Source of the DNA: an uncultured Marinococcus sp.
Lineage (GTDB): Bacteria; Bacillota; Bacilli; Bacillales; Marinococcaceae
Length of the DNA stretch: 64,000 bases
NCBI RefSeq assembly: GCF_947493875.1
Contig: NZ_CANLSU010000003.1
Location: forward strand, 124,001-188,000
Direction: 5' to 3'
A program made the translations under genes and the position numbers. A model generated the notes under the pieces. That model did no database searches and had not been told where the DNA came from. It saw only the letters and a program-made list of their open reading frames with translations. This document shows, piece after piece, positions 15,791 through 24,727 of the stretch (its first letter is position 1; each line of letters opens with the position of its first letter).

Positions 15791-16497
15791 CAGTAAACAT
15801 TCCTTTCCCTGGCATAGATGTGCTCCATCCAGCCTGCTGTATCAACTCCGAATTGTTCGCGGATCGCTTCGCTGTCCTCCATATCCAGAACGTGCTGCTG
15901 CCGGAGGACGAGCACCCGGTCGAGCAGAGGGTCCATTTCACTGACTTCATGCGTACTGATCAAAACACCCTGGGCTTCGACATCCACAAACGAGACGAGA
16001 CTCTGAATGATGGAACGCCGTACGATGGGGTCCAGTCCGGATAACGGTTCGTCGAGCAGAAGCAGCTCGGCTTCCCGGGCCAGCGTGACAACAATTTTTA
16101 CCCGGCCGCGGTTGCCTTTGGAGAGCGTTTTGATCCTTTGGGCAGGATCCAGATTCATGAAGTCCAGCATGTCATAGGCGCGCTGTTTGTTGAAATCAGG
16201 AAACTGGGAGGCCTGATAATTAATCAATTCGTCGATGCGGAAAAAAGCATATATGTGGTCGTTTTCTGATAGATAGGCGATTCGGGAGCTGTCCTTCCGG
16301 GAGACCGGCGCTCCTTTGTAGGTGACCTCCCCTTTATCCGGTCGCAGCAGCCCGCCGGCAAGCTTAAGAAGGGTGGACTTGCCGCTGCCGTTTTCGCCGA
16401 CGACCCCTGTCACTCCTTTGGCAGGGATTTCGATCGTCACGTTTTCGAGAGCGGTATGGTTTAAAAATTTCTTCGTTACCCCGTCAAAGGTTATCAT
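15790..16497 (-). CDS. ABC transporter ATPase, YtrB-like
   Basis: A 235-residue ATPase similar in length and motifs to YtrB of Bacillus: Walker A GENGSGKST, signature LSKGNRGRVKIVVTL, Walker B LLLLDEPLSGLDP, H-loop STHEVSEM. The signature is LSKGN rather than LSGGQ, as in several YtrB-type proteins. ATG 16497 follows AAAGGATGATGACC and overlaps the GntR gene by 14 nt. The permease partner is probably the 16869-17669 product. Confidence 0.88.
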   Translation of the reverse strand: MITFDGVTKKFLNHTALENVTIEIPAKGVTGVVGENGSGKSTLLKLAGGLLRPDKGEVTYKGAPVSRKDSSRIAYLSENDHIYAFFRIDELINYQASQFPDFNKQRAYDMLDFMNLDPAQRIKTLSKGNRGRVKIVVTLAREAELLLLDEPLSGLDPIVRRSIIQSLVSFVDVEAQGVLISTHEVSEMDPLLDRVLVLRQQHVLDMEDSEAIREQFGVDTAGWMEHIYARERNVY

Positions 16498-16864
16498 GGT
16501 CATCATCCTTTCGGTAGGTATCAATGCCCTGGCGGATTTCTGCTTTGCTCATGCCGAGGCTTTCCATTTCGTTCATAAATTCCTTAATCCGCTGATGCAT
16601 CAGCTGCTGTTTTAGCTGCTGAATGGTTGCTTCGTTTTCGGTCACAAAGGTTCCCTGTCCTCGTTTCATTTCCAACACTCCTGTCCGTTCTAATTCACTG
16701 TATGTCCGGGAGACGGTATTCGGATTGACGCCAAAATCGACAGCCAGTGCCCGGACGGAAGGAAGCTTCGTCCCCGGCGGCCATTCGCCCCGAATGATAT
16801 TGCCATGAATCGTATCAATGATTTGCTGATAAATGGGCCTGGAGTTATCAAATGTGTAAGCCAT
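16484..16864 (-). CDS. GntR-family regulator, YtrA subfamily
   Basis: A 126-residue repressor. Residues 1-75 carry the GntR winged helix (PIYQQIIDTIHGNIIRGEW, GTKLPSVRALAVDFGVNPN, TVSRTYSELERTGVLEMKRGQG), followed by the short two-helix dimer tail typical of YtrA. In B. subtilis YtrA represses cell-envelope ABC operons that respond to some peptidoglycan-synthesis inhibitors. The start at 16864 follows GGAGGT. It is the second gene of the five-gene operon it probably controls through the inverted repeat at 17691-17714. Confidence 0.9.
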   Translation of the reverse strand: MAYTFDNSRPIYQQIIDTIHGNIIRGEWPPGTKLPSVRALAVDFGVNPNTVSRTYSELERTGVLEMKRGQGTFVTENEATIQQLKQQLMHQRIKEFMNEMESLGMSKAEIRQGIDTYRKDDDHDNL

Positions 16865-16868
16865 GAGC

Positions 16869-17669
16869 TTATACCTCCGCTTTCTTATCAATCAACTGAG
16901 CAGACAGGATAAAGAGAATAGTACCAATTACGGCATGAAAAACAATGACGCCGGCATATAGATTGAGGTTAAAAAATTCTACATTTACCAGTCCGGTGAG
17001 CGAAAACTGGCCCCAGCTGGTAATCGCCTGATACACATCACCAAGCCCTAAATTGGCAAGAATGCTCAGAAGAACAACAGCGGCAATCGCCAGCACGATT
17101 TGAAGCCCTTTGCCCAGGGTGTGCCGATATGCAAAGTCAAACGCGTAAATAAACAGCAGATAGACACTGAAATAAAGAGAAACGAGAAGCACAAAAACAG
17201 CACAGAGCAAGCATAAAGCGAGCAGCTGCATCCATGTTACCCCCTTCTCGAGCAGTCCGAAAAAGGGAGGGAGCCCCGGTGTCATCCAGGAGGCAAGAAG
17301 CAGCAGAAGGCCGTTAATAAAAAGCGAAATCGAAGCGCAGGTGAGCCCGCTTGCATATTTGGCGCTGAGCATTTTAGCCAGCGGCTGCGGCTGATACAGC
17401 CATAGGTGCATCTGGCGGCGTTCGAGCTCCAGGCTGACAATCATGTAGATCGGAAGATAAACAAAATGTGCAAAAATACCAGCGCTGAGAGAACCGAGCA
17501 CCACGCTTCCCACCCTCTGGGCGGGATTGTTCGCATTGACGGAGAGAAAATTTCCGCTGTTCATGACCACGGCGAAAATAACGACAAAGAATATCAGCGC
17601 GAGGCACCAATAAAAAACGGACCGCGTCAGCGCAAACTCTTTTTTCCATAATTGTAACCAGCTTGTCAT
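16869..17669 (-). CDS. ABC transporter permease, first gene of YtrA operon
   Basis: A 266-residue protein with six predicted membrane segments and an extracytoplasmic loop after segment 1. Its layout is that of YtrC/D-type permeases. ATG 17669 follows AAGGAGCTGTGCTTT. It heads the minus-strand operon permease-GntR-ATPase-ATPase-permease. No transported substrate can be inferred from sequence. Confidence 0.8.
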   Translation of the reverse strand: MTSWLQLWKKEFALTRSVFYWCLALIFFVVIFAVVMNSGNFLSVNANNPAQRVGSVVLGSLSAGIFAHFVYLPIYMIVSLELERRQMHLWLYQPQPLAKMLSAKYASGLTCASISLFINGLLLLLASWMTPGLPPFFGLLEKGVTWMQLLALCLLCAVFVLLVSLYFSVYLLFIYAFDFAYRHTLGKGLQIVLAIAAVVLLSILANLGLGDVYQAITSWGQFSLTGLVNVEFFNLNLYAGVIVFHAVIGTILFILSAQLIDKKAEV

Positions 17670-17690
17670 AAAGCACAGCTCCTTTGTATT

Positions 17691-17728
17691 AGTGTATTAA
17701 TTAAATAGTACACTGGTACAAAAGAAAC
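17691..17728 (-). promoter_or_regulatory. YtrA-type operator and promoter
   Basis: An inverted repeat AGTGTA (17691-17696), 12 nt, TACACT (17709-17714) resembles the B. subtilis YtrA site (AGTGTA and TACACT arms, about 13 nt apart as I recall it). On the minus strand TTGTAC, 16 nt, TAATAC form a plausible -35/-10 pair that the repeat overlaps, which fits repression by the encoded GntR protein. Confidence 0.65.
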
Positions 17729-17845
17729 GTCAACAACATTTATGACGGATTAAAATCATTTGAATAAAGTTCATTTCTAACGATTTACCCGAAATGGGGA
17801 AGGGAACAGGAAAAGGTCAGCAAAACTAACCGATGGAGGGGTTGG

Positions 17846-18037
17846 ATGAAAAGTACAAAGTCCGTTCTTTATTTGTATGGAATATTTTTATTTATTACAT
17901 GGAATCTGGTGCTTTTATTGGACCAGAGCCACTACGACGCAACCTATAGGATAGAAGGTATTCTATTTATGAGCGCGGTCGTGGCAATGCTTTTTATATG
18001 TAATTTCTTTTATCACCGGAAGCGGACGGAAGAATAG
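17846..18037 (+). CDS. Small membrane protein, two TM segments
   Basis: A 63-residue protein with hydrophobic segments at about 7-25 and 38-55 and a basic C-terminus (YHRKRTEE). ATGGAGGGGTTGG supplies a strong ribosome site. It is monocistronic with a terminator just after it. Family unknown. Confidence 0.65.
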   Translation: MKSTKSVLYLYGIFLFITWNLVLLLDQSHYDATYRIEGILFMSAVVAMLFICNFFYHRKRTEE

Positions 18038-18045
18038 CAGCGAAG

Positions 18046-18092
18046 CATGGCCAAGCGGTGATCCCCCGAAGGAGGCAGGGGGCCATTTTTTT
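18046..18092 (+). terminator. Rho-independent terminator
   Basis: The inner stem CCCCC (18063-18067) with GGGGG (18078-18082) and an outer ATGG/CCAT pairing are followed by a T7 run. Confidence 0.7.
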
Positions 18093-18160
18093 GATATATC
18101 AGGGAAACGGCCAGGGGAGGAGGTGTGCGAGAATAAATAAACTATTAAGTAAAACCGGGG

Positions 18161-18189
18161 TTGCTAAATACTTAGGAAAGCCTTATCAT
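18161..18189 (+). promoter_or_regulatory. Sigma-A promoter of the GH31/TRAP operon
   Basis: TTGCTA (18161-18166), 17-nt spacer, TATCAT (18184-18189). The start point would fall at the left edge of the inverted repeat at 18197, so a bound repressor would block it. Confidence 0.6.
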
Positions 18190-18196
18190 AAAAACC

Positions 18197-18231
18197 AATA
18201 ATTAATTTGTTTACACTACAAATTAATTATT
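18197..18231 (+). promoter_or_regulatory. Operator, probably for the ROK repressor
   Basis: A perfect inverted repeat: AATAATTAATTTGT (18197-18210), 7 nt, ACAAATTAATTATT (18218-18231). The TTTG-9 nt-CAAA core resembles xyl-type operators bound by ROK repressors. A related site with identical core spacing lies before uxaC. Confidence 0.7.
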
Positions 18232-18264
18232 TGGGCAAGTGATTAATCCAAAGAGGGTGAACAT

Positions 18265-20619
18265 ATGTTGACGAAAAAAGACCAGTTTTATTTATCAGCT
18301 CAGAAGAATAACGTGCTGGTTTTTGAATCGGGTATGCAGGAAATGTACTTTTGTGTTTATGTACTCGAAGAAAAATTATTCCGCATCACGCTGACGAAGG
18401 AACGCCCGGAAATGGATATACATACGTGGGCGGTAGCCCCCGGGGACACGGAAGTGCCGTTTGAAGGACTGAACCGGAATCATCTGACCGATCTTTTTTC
18501 GCTGCCGGCTTATGAAGCATCAGAAACGCCGGAGGATGTCACGGTGGAAACCGCATCGCTCAAGCTGAACATCAACATGGCCAAGCTCCACTGCAGCTGG
18601 TATGACAAAACAGGCGGCGCGGACGTGTTAATTGCTGAAGACCGCAGCACCCAGGCCTACGCGTTCCAGATTGCAGAAAACGCGCCAACGGCCCACTATT
18701 TAAAGCGAAACGACACGGACCGTTTTTACGGCTTCGGGGAAAAAACGGGCAAGGTTAACAAACACGGCGACCGCTTCCGGATGCTCAATATTGATGCGAT
18801 GGGCTATGACGCGGAAAAAACCGATCCACTCTACAAGCATATTCCGTACTATATTACGTACTCCCCGGAAACCAATGCGGCTTACGGACTGTATTACGAT
18901 GACTATAATGAATGCGCTTTCGACATGGGGCGGGAAAAGGACAACTACCACGGGAAATACCGGTACTTTCAAAGTAATTCGCCGTTTTTGGACTTTTATT
19001 TTATTCTTGGCCCGACGGTTGCCGAGGTTACCCGCCGGTTTTCGTGGATGACCGGGCGCCCGGCGCTGATGCCAAAATGGAGCATCGGCTACTCCGGGTC
19101 GACGATGACCTACACGGATGAAGAAAAATCGCAGGAGCGGCTGATGAACTTTGTGGCAGATACCGAAAAGTATGATATCCCGTGCGAGTCCTTTCATTTG
19201 TCCTCCGGGTATACCTCGATCAACCATAAACGCTACGTCTTTAACTGGAACTACGATAAGTTCCCGGATCCGGTAAAGTTTACTGGGGATTTTCATGCAA
19301 GCGGTATTAAAATTATCGCCAACATTAAGCCGAGCCTGCTGATAGATCACCCGAAGCATGAGGAGGTACTGGATAACGATCTTATTCTTCTGGATAAAAA
19401 CGGCCGGCCGCTCCTGCAGCAGTTCTGGGATGACATGGGCGTGTACCTGGATTTCACCAACGAAGAGACAATTGACTGGTGGAAGAAAAACGTGAAAACG
19501 GAGCTGCTTGCAAACGGCATCGACGCCACCTGGAATGACAACAATGAATTCGAAATCTGGGATCCGGAGGCGGACGTTCATTTGTTCGGCCGCGGCGGCA
19601 AATTCCAGGATTACCGGGCGATTTTTCCGATGCTGATGACCAAGAGTTCCCTGGAAGCACAGCTTGAATTCAATGAAGAAAAACGGCCGTATTTGATCAG
19701 CCGGGCAGGGAGCGCGGGACTCAGCAGGTACGCCCAGACGTGGACCGGGGACAACTACTCCAACTGGGAAACGCTCCAGTACAACATTAAAATGGCGATC
19801 GGCTTAAGCCTTTCCGGCATCTACAATTTCGGGCATGACACGGGCGGCTTTTCCGGCAACGCACCGGAGCCGGAGCTGTTTCTGCGCTGGATTCAGAGCA
19901 ACATCTACTACCCGCGGTTTACGATTCATTCCTGGAACGACGATCAGACAGTCAACGAACCGTGGATGTACCCGGAAATTGTAGGTAAGGTATCGGAGAC
20001 GATTCACTGGCACCAGCAGCTGTCCGGCTATATTTTCTCACTGCTGCACAAGTCGTCAGCTGACTACGAGCCCGTGATCAAGCCGACCTTCTTCGACTTT
20101 GGCGAGGACGCAGCGACGCACGCTGAAAACGACGAATTCATGCTCGGCGAAGAGCTGCTCGTCTGCACGATCGTGCGTCCGGGTGAGCGTGAGCGCACCG
20201 TGTACCTGCCTGAACATCCGCACGGCTGGTACGACATGTATACCGAACAGTGGTACGAGGGGGGACGTAAGGTGACAGTTCCTGCTCCGCTTGAGTATAC
20301 GCCGGTCATGGTAAAGGGCGGCAGTCTGCTGCCGGTGGAAAACAAATCCGAAGGCCGGATCGACATGTGCGCGTACCCGGGTCAAAACGGCGCACGGACA
20401 TCGTTTACGTATTACGACGATAACGACAAACCGCGGGATTCCGAAGTGCTTTCCATTACGTGTGCGATGACAGCCGATGAAAGCGGCATCTATATTGAAG
20501 CCCATCAGGAGGGTGCGTACGACAACGGACTTACATCGATGCAGCTCCAGCTGCCGAAGGATGAAAGCAGACAGGTCTTTATCAACGGAGAGGCAGGTGC
20601 GTGGTTTTCGTGGAAGTGA
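18265..20619 (+). CDS. GH31 family alpha-glycosidase
   Basis: A 784-residue intracellular (no signal peptide) glycoside hydrolase of family 31. It has an N-terminal beta domain (to about 250), the barrel with PKWSIGYSGSTMTYTD, the nucleophile Asp425 in TWNDNNEFEIWD and the acid/base Asp496 in TWTGDNYSNW, then C-terminal beta domains. Known GH31 activities include alpha-glucosidase, alpha-xylosidase, alpha-galactosidase and sulfoquinovosidase. The nucleophile motif WNDNNEF differs from the common WxDMNEP. Its place at the head of a hexuronate operon suggests it frees a sugar from an imported uronate-containing oligosaccharide. Start ATG follows AAAGAGGGTGAAC. Confidence 0.9.
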   Translation: MLTKKDQFYLSAQKNNVLVFESGMQEMYFCVYVLEEKLFRITLTKERPEMDIHTWAVAPGDTEVPFEGLNRNHLTDLFSLPAYEASETPEDVTVETASLKLNINMAKLHCSWYDKTGGADVLIAEDRSTQAYAFQIAENAPTAHYLKRNDTDRFYGFGEKTGKVNKHGDRFRMLNIDAMGYDAEKTDPLYKHIPYYITYSPETNAAYGLYYDDYNECAFDMGREKDNYHGKYRYFQSNSPFLDFYFILGPTVAEVTRRFSWMTGRPALMPKWSIGYSGSTMTYTDEEKSQERLMNFVADTEKYDIPCESFHLSSGYTSINHKRYVFNWNYDKFPDPVKFTGDFHASGIKIIANIKPSLLIDHPKHEEVLDNDLILLDKNGRPLLQQFWDDMGVYLDFTNEETIDWWKKNVKTELLANGIDATWNDNNEFEIWDPEADVHLFGRGGKFQDYRAIFPMLMTKSSLEAQLEFNEEKRPYLISRAGSAGLSRYAQTWTGDNYSNWETLQYNIKMAIGLSLSGIYNFGHDTGGFSGNAPEPELFLRWIQSNIYYPRFTIHSWNDDQTVNEPWMYPEIVGKVSETIHWHQQLSGYIFSLLHKSSADYEPVIKPTFFDFGEDAATHAENDEFMLGEELLVCTIVRPGERERTVYLPEHPHGWYDMYTEQWYEGGRKVTVPAPLEYTPVMVKGGSLLPVENKSEGRIDMCAYPGQNGARTSFTYYDDNDKPRDSEVLSITCAMTADESGIYIEAHQEGAYDNGLTSMQLQLPKDESRQVFINGEAGAWFSWK

Positions 20620-20653
20620 GTGTACTGAAAGCTAATTAAAGGAGGAAACCACA

Positions 20654-21643
20654 GTGAAAAAATGGATCAGCCTTGTCACGATTATAGCTCTGATTGCTTT
20701 AACGGGCTGCCAGAGTGCAAGCGGCGAAGAAGAAAAGACCTTTACGCTCGCACACAACCAGCCGACGGATCACCCGGTGCACCAGTCGCTTGAACGATTT
20801 GCTGAGCTCGTGGAGGAAAAATCAGATGGAGCCATGAGCATTAAGATTTACCCGAACGGCGAGCTTGGAAGCGAGCGCGAAGTGATTGAAGGAACCCAGA
20901 CCGGCGCCGTTGATTTCAGTAAGGTGAGCGGGAGTGCTCTGGAAAGCTTTGAGCCGGCCTATTCTGTTTTCAGCCTGCCGTATTTGTTTGAAAGCCAGGA
21001 AAGCTTTAAGCGTGTCATGAATAACGAGGACGTGACGGACGACATCTATATGGAATCCGCAGATAAAGGATTCCGCGGCCTGACGTATTACGACGCTGGG
21101 GTCCGCAACGTTTACACGAAAAGCAGAATGATCGAAACAAGTGAAGACATGAGCGGCTTAAAAACGAGAGTACAGCCGAGCCAGACGAGCGTGCAGATGA
21201 TCGAAGCGATGGGGGGCACACCGACGCCGATGAGCTATGGTGAAGTGTATACTGCGCTGCAGTCGGGCGTTATCGACGCCGCCGAAAACAACGCCACGGC
21301 GCTTACGAACAGCAACCACGGGGAAGTGGCGAAAAACTATTTCTACACCGAGCATGCCATTGTTCCCGACATGCTGATCGCCAATGAAAATATCATGGAA
21401 AGCCTGTCCGACAGTGAACGGCAAATCATCGAAGAAGCTGCCGAAGAATCGACCAGCTATCACGAGGATCTGTGGAACGAGACGGTGAACGAAGCCAAGG
21501 CGACAGCCAAAGAGGAAATGAACGTGGAATTTTATGAAGTGGACAAGCAGTCGTTTATTGATGCAGTGCAGCCGCTGCATGAAGAGTTCCAAAACGACCC
21601 GGACACCTCTGATATTTACAACAAAATAAAGGAGGCCGAGTAG
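20654..21643 (+). CDS. dctP: TRAP transporter substrate-binding lipoprotein
   Basis: A 329-residue extracytoplasmic DctP-type binding protein. Lipobox LTGC near residues 16-19 shows it is lipid anchored. The TRAP signature is clear: VKTRVQPS-type KTRVQPSQT with the conserved carboxylate-binding Arg, then AMGGTPTPMSYGEVYTALQSGVIDAAENN. The carboxylate ligand is probably a hexuronate given the neighbours. GTG start follows AAAGGAGGAAACCACA. It is followed immediately by the two permease genes. Confidence 0.93.
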   Translation: MKKWISLVTIIALIALTGCQSASGEEEKTFTLAHNQPTDHPVHQSLERFAELVEEKSDGAMSIKIYPNGELGSEREVIEGTQTGAVDFSKVSGSALESFEPAYSVFSLPYLFESQESFKRVMNNEDVTDDIYMESADKGFRGLTYYDAGVRNVYTKSRMIETSEDMSGLKTRVQPSQTSVQMIEAMGGTPTPMSYGEVYTALQSGVIDAAENNATALTNSNHGEVAKNYFYTEHAIVPDMLIANENIMESLSDSERQIIEEAAEESTSYHEDLWNETVNEAKATAKEEMNVEFYEVDKQSFIDAVQPLHEEFQNDPDTSDIYNKIKEAE

Positions 21644-21644
21644 G

Positions 21645-22139
21645 ATGCAAAAGGTCAAAATGATTCTCGACCGTGCGCTATTAATTGTTAATTCCGTATT
21701 AATTACCTGCATGGCCCTGCTTTCGATCTGGCAGGTGTTTACCCGGTACGTTCTGGATGCGCCGAGTACCACAAGTGAAGAAATTATCCGCTTTATGCTC
21801 ATCTGGTTCACGCTGCTTACAGCCGCCTACGTCTTCGGACAGAAAAAGCATATCGCCATTGTGTTTCTGATTGAAAAGTTCCGGGAACGCTCGCAGCGCT
21901 TCATCGGGCTTGCCATTAACATTTTATGGGTGTTTTTAGGAATAGTACCAATGATTATCGGCGGCATCATTCTGCTGTCGTATACATACTCGGAAACGGC
22001 CCCGGCAACGGGCATGTCCATGCTGTTTGTCTACAGCGCTATGCCGGCCTCAGGTGTATGTATCGTGCTGTATGCCGTAATTGATATGGTTCGGGGCAGC
22101 AGCCGGATCGGCACTGCCGGTGAGGGGGAAAAAGGATGA
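21645..22139 (+). CDS. dctQ: TRAP transporter small permease
   Basis: A 164-residue DctQ-type four-helix membrane subunit (TSEEIIRFMLIWFTLLTAAYVFGQKKHIAI is the typical block). The ribosome site AAGGAGG lies in the end of dctP, one nucleotide separates the genes, and the stop overlaps dctM by 4 nt. Confidence 0.92.
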   Translation: MQKVKMILDRALLIVNSVLITCMALLSIWQVFTRYVLDAPSTTSEEIIRFMLIWFTLLTAAYVFGQKKHIAIVFLIEKFRERSQRFIGLAINILWVFLGIVPMIIGGIILLSYTYSETAPATGMSMLFVYSAMPASGVCIVLYAVIDMVRGSSRIGTAGEGEKG

Positions 22140-23434
22140 CAGTTACAGCAGGAATTTTATTATTCGCATTGCTTGGCATACTGCTCGTGTTCGGGGTGCC
22201 GATTGCACTCGCCATACTGCTGAGTGCGATGGTTACCATTTCACTTGTGATTCCGTTTGATGTAAGCATCATTATTACCGCGCAGCGGCTTGCGACTGGC
22301 GTGGACAATTTCACGATTCTGGCGATTCCGCTGTTTGTGCTTGCAGGTATTATTATGAACAACGGCGGTATTGCCTTCCGGCTTATTAACCTGGCAAAAA
22401 TTATTGTCGGCAGACTGCCGGGTTCTCTTGCACATACAAACGTCGTCGGCAACATGCTGTTCGGCTCCATTTCGGGGTCGAGTGTTGCAGCGGCTGCTGC
22501 GATGGGCAAAATCATGACTCCGATGGAAATGAGACAGAAATACTCTCTCAGCTACTCGGCCGCTACCAATATCGCGTCGGCGCCGGCAGGACTTCTAATT
22601 CCGCCAAGCTCCATGCTGATTGTGTATTCCCTTGTCAGCGGCGGCACCTCGATTGCAGCGCTGTTTATGGCGGGATACATTCCGGGGATTTTGTGGGGCC
22701 TTTCCGTGATGGCCGTTGCTTACGTGTATGCCAGAAAGCATAAATATCCGGTGTCCGAGAAGGTCAGCTGGAAGGATAAACTGTTTATCGTATTTGATGC
22801 GATTCCTAGTCTGCTTTTAATCATTATCGTTATCGGCGGGATCGTCGCCGGCATTTTTACCGCTACGGAAGGCGCAGCGGTTGCCGTCATTTATGCGCTT
22901 TTGCTGTCACTGATCTACAGACAGCTGAAAAAAGAGGAATTTAAAAACATTTTCAAGGAAACCATCGAAATCACGGGCATGATTCTGCTTTTGATTACAG
23001 CATCCTCGCTGTTTTCCCTCGTGATGAGCTATACCGAAATTCCGGCAGGTATCAGCAATGCGCTTCTTTCGATCAGCGCGAACACGATCGTGATTCTGCT
23101 GCTTATCAACCTGATCCTGCTTGTAATGGGGACCTTTATGGACATTACGCCGGCCGTGCTCATTTTCACGCCGATCTTTTTCCCGGTGGTGACCGAGCTT
23201 GGCATCGATCCTGTTCACTTTGGCATTATTATTGCCTTCAACCTTTGTATCGGAAATATCACACCTCCGGTCGGAAGCGTGCTGTTTGTCGGTACAAGTG
23301 TAGCCAATGCAAGACTCGAAAGCGTGATCAAAACGCTGGTGCCGTATTTCATTGTTTTAATTGTCATGGTGCTTGCCATTACCTTTATTCCTCAGCTCAG
23401 CCTGTTCCTTCCACAGCTGTTTGATCTGATGTAG
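22136..23434 (+). CDS. dctM: TRAP transporter large permease
   Basis: A 432-residue DctM-type transporter with about 11-12 membrane segments. Family blocks are present: FGSISGSSVAAAAAMGKIMTP, SAPAGLLIPPSSMLIVYS, and near the end NLCIGNITPPVGSVLFVGTSVA. With DctPQ it forms a Na+-driven high-affinity carboxylate importer, well suited to a salt-rich habitat. The ATGA overlap with dctQ shows coupling. The end lies only 7 nt from the convergent ROK gene stop. Confidence 0.94.
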   Translation: MTVTAGILLFALLGILLVFGVPIALAILLSAMVTISLVIPFDVSIIITAQRLATGVDNFTILAIPLFVLAGIIMNNGGIAFRLINLAKIIVGRLPGSLAHTNVVGNMLFGSISGSSVAAAAAMGKIMTPMEMRQKYSLSYSAATNIASAPAGLLIPPSSMLIVYSLVSGGTSIAALFMAGYIPGILWGLSVMAVAYVYARKHKYPVSEKVSWKDKLFIVFDAIPSLLLIIIVIGGIVAGIFTATEGAAVAVIYALLLSLIYRQLKKEEFKNIFKETIEITGMILLLITASSLFSLVMSYTEIPAGISNALLSISANTIVILLLINLILLVMGTFMDITPAVLIFTPIFFPVVTELGIDPVHFGIIIAFNLCIGNITPPVGSVLFVGTSVANARLESVIKTLVPYFIVLIVMVLAITFIPQLSLFLPQLFDLM

Positions 23435-23441
23435 CTGCGGA

Positions 23442-24614
23442 TTACTGCGGGGAGGGGAAGGAGGCGGAGTGGTCCACATGATGAACGCCGAGAAACTTTT
23501 TGAATGCAAGTGCCGCGGCTCCGAGGGCGCAGGCGTCTTCGTTCAGGCCCGAGATTTTCAGCTCATCGTAGTTGTTAAACTTGGACTGCAGCGACGCCTC
23601 GACCCGGTCCAAAAGCTCCGGCATGGAGGCAAACAGCGGACTGTTAATGATGATGCGCTCTGGATTGAAAATGTTAATGACATTATTCACGCCAATTGAC
23701 AGGTAGAAAATATATTCGTCAATCTGCTGTCCGGCATCCATCGTTTCGAGGTGCTTGCGCACCTGCTCCTGGGTATGGAACTCGTCACCGCTTTCGTGAA
23801 GCAGCTTAAAAAATGCTTTGTTGGAGGCATACAGCTCCCAGCAGCCGTGGTTGCCGCACGGACAGGGCTTGCCGTCCGGCTCAATGATCATATGGCCGAT
23901 TTCACCGGCAAACCCCTGATGGCCGCGGTAAATGACCGAATCCTTCACCATGCCGAGCCCAATGCCCGAGTATAGAGTCAGGCAGAACAGGTCGGACCCA
24001 TGCTTTGCGTAAACGTGTTCGGCATACACTGACAGGTTGGCGCTGTTATCCACATGCACGGGAGCATCAAACGCTTGTTCGAGACGGGTCTTTACATCCA
24101 GGTCGACCCATTGTTGTTTCGGGGTATACACGATCTGGCTCTCGTTGTTTACGATCCCATGAATACCGACCCCGATGCCGGCTAGAGGCGGGATGGAGGA
24201 GCCGTTCTGGAAGACGCCGATTTCTGTCTGCAGCTGTTGAATTAACTCGTCAAGCATGCTTTCAAAATGGTACGTATCCAGATGCAGCTGCTTTTGATGA
24301 AGGCGGCGGCCCTTCAGGTCACAAAAAATGATATTCGTGCTGAGCTCGTCAATATCAATGCCGACCGTAAAGCCGGCGTTTTCATTCATTTCAATAATAA
24401 TTGGCTTCCGGCCCGGAGTATCGAGCGCCTCGGTCCTCGTTTCAATTACGAGTCCCTGCTCAAGCAGGTCATTCACCTGCGTGGAAATGGTCGCTTTATT
24501 TAAGCCGGTAATTCTCGCCAGCTCACTTCGGGACAGGGAAGCGTTTTTCACAATTTCCTCGAGAATCACCCGACGGTTTAAGTTTCGTATATAGTTCCAG
24601 TCACCTTTATGCAA
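23442..24614 (-). CDS. ROK-family repressor of the hexuronate genes
   Basis: A 390-residue ROK/XylR-type regulator. The N-terminal winged helix contains LSRSELARITGLNKATIS; the sugar-kinase-like domain follows with GIGVGIHGIVN and the zinc-binding signature GHMIIEPDGKPCPCGNHGCWE. ROK repressors bind xyl-type inverted repeats and are released by a sugar. The gene sits between, and divergent from, the uxaC operon, and convergent with the GH31/TRAP operon. Matching operators occur before both. The inducer is probably a uronate or pathway intermediate. Confidence 0.9.
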   Translation of the reverse strand: MHKGDWNYIRNLNRRVILEEIVKNASLSRSELARITGLNKATISTQVNDLLEQGLVIETRTEALDTPGRKPIIIEMNENAGFTVGIDIDELSTNIIFCDLKGRRLHQKQLHLDTYHFESMLDELIQQLQTEIGVFQNGSSIPPLAGIGVGIHGIVNNESQIVYTPKQQWVDLDVKTRLEQAFDAPVHVDNSANLSVYAEHVYAKHGSDLFCLTLYSGIGLGMVKDSVIYRGHQGFAGEIGHMIIEPDGKPCPCGNHGCWELYASNKAFFKLLHESGDEFHTQEQVRKHLETMDAGQQIDEYIFYLSIGVNNVINIFNPERIIINSPLFASMPELLDRVEASLQSKFNNYDELKISGLNEDACALGAAALAFKKFLGVHHVDHSASFPSPQ

Positions 24615-24677
24615 GGAGGATCCCTCTTTCTACCTGTATTGCGTATGTTAGTAATATGAATGCTGCTGTGTTAAAAG

Positions 24678-24715
24678 TATAAATTTAATAGTTTGCATAG
24701 TAAACAAATTAATTA
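24678..24715 (+). promoter_or_regulatory. Second ROK operator, with -10 of the uxaC operon
   Basis: GTAAACAAATTAATTA (24700-24715) is the exact reverse complement of 16 nt of the 18197-18231 operator. The opposing half TTTAATAGTTTG (24684-24695) is imperfect, but the TTTG-9 nt-CAAA core spacing is the same. TATAAA at 24678-24683 is a plausible -10 box just before it. Confidence 0.6.
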
Positions 24716-24727
24716 GGAGATGACAAC

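Noticed and set aside
18700-19581. Minus-strand frame of 293 codons in the GH31 gene
   Set aside because: Shadow of a high-confidence enzyme gene; no start signal or domain.
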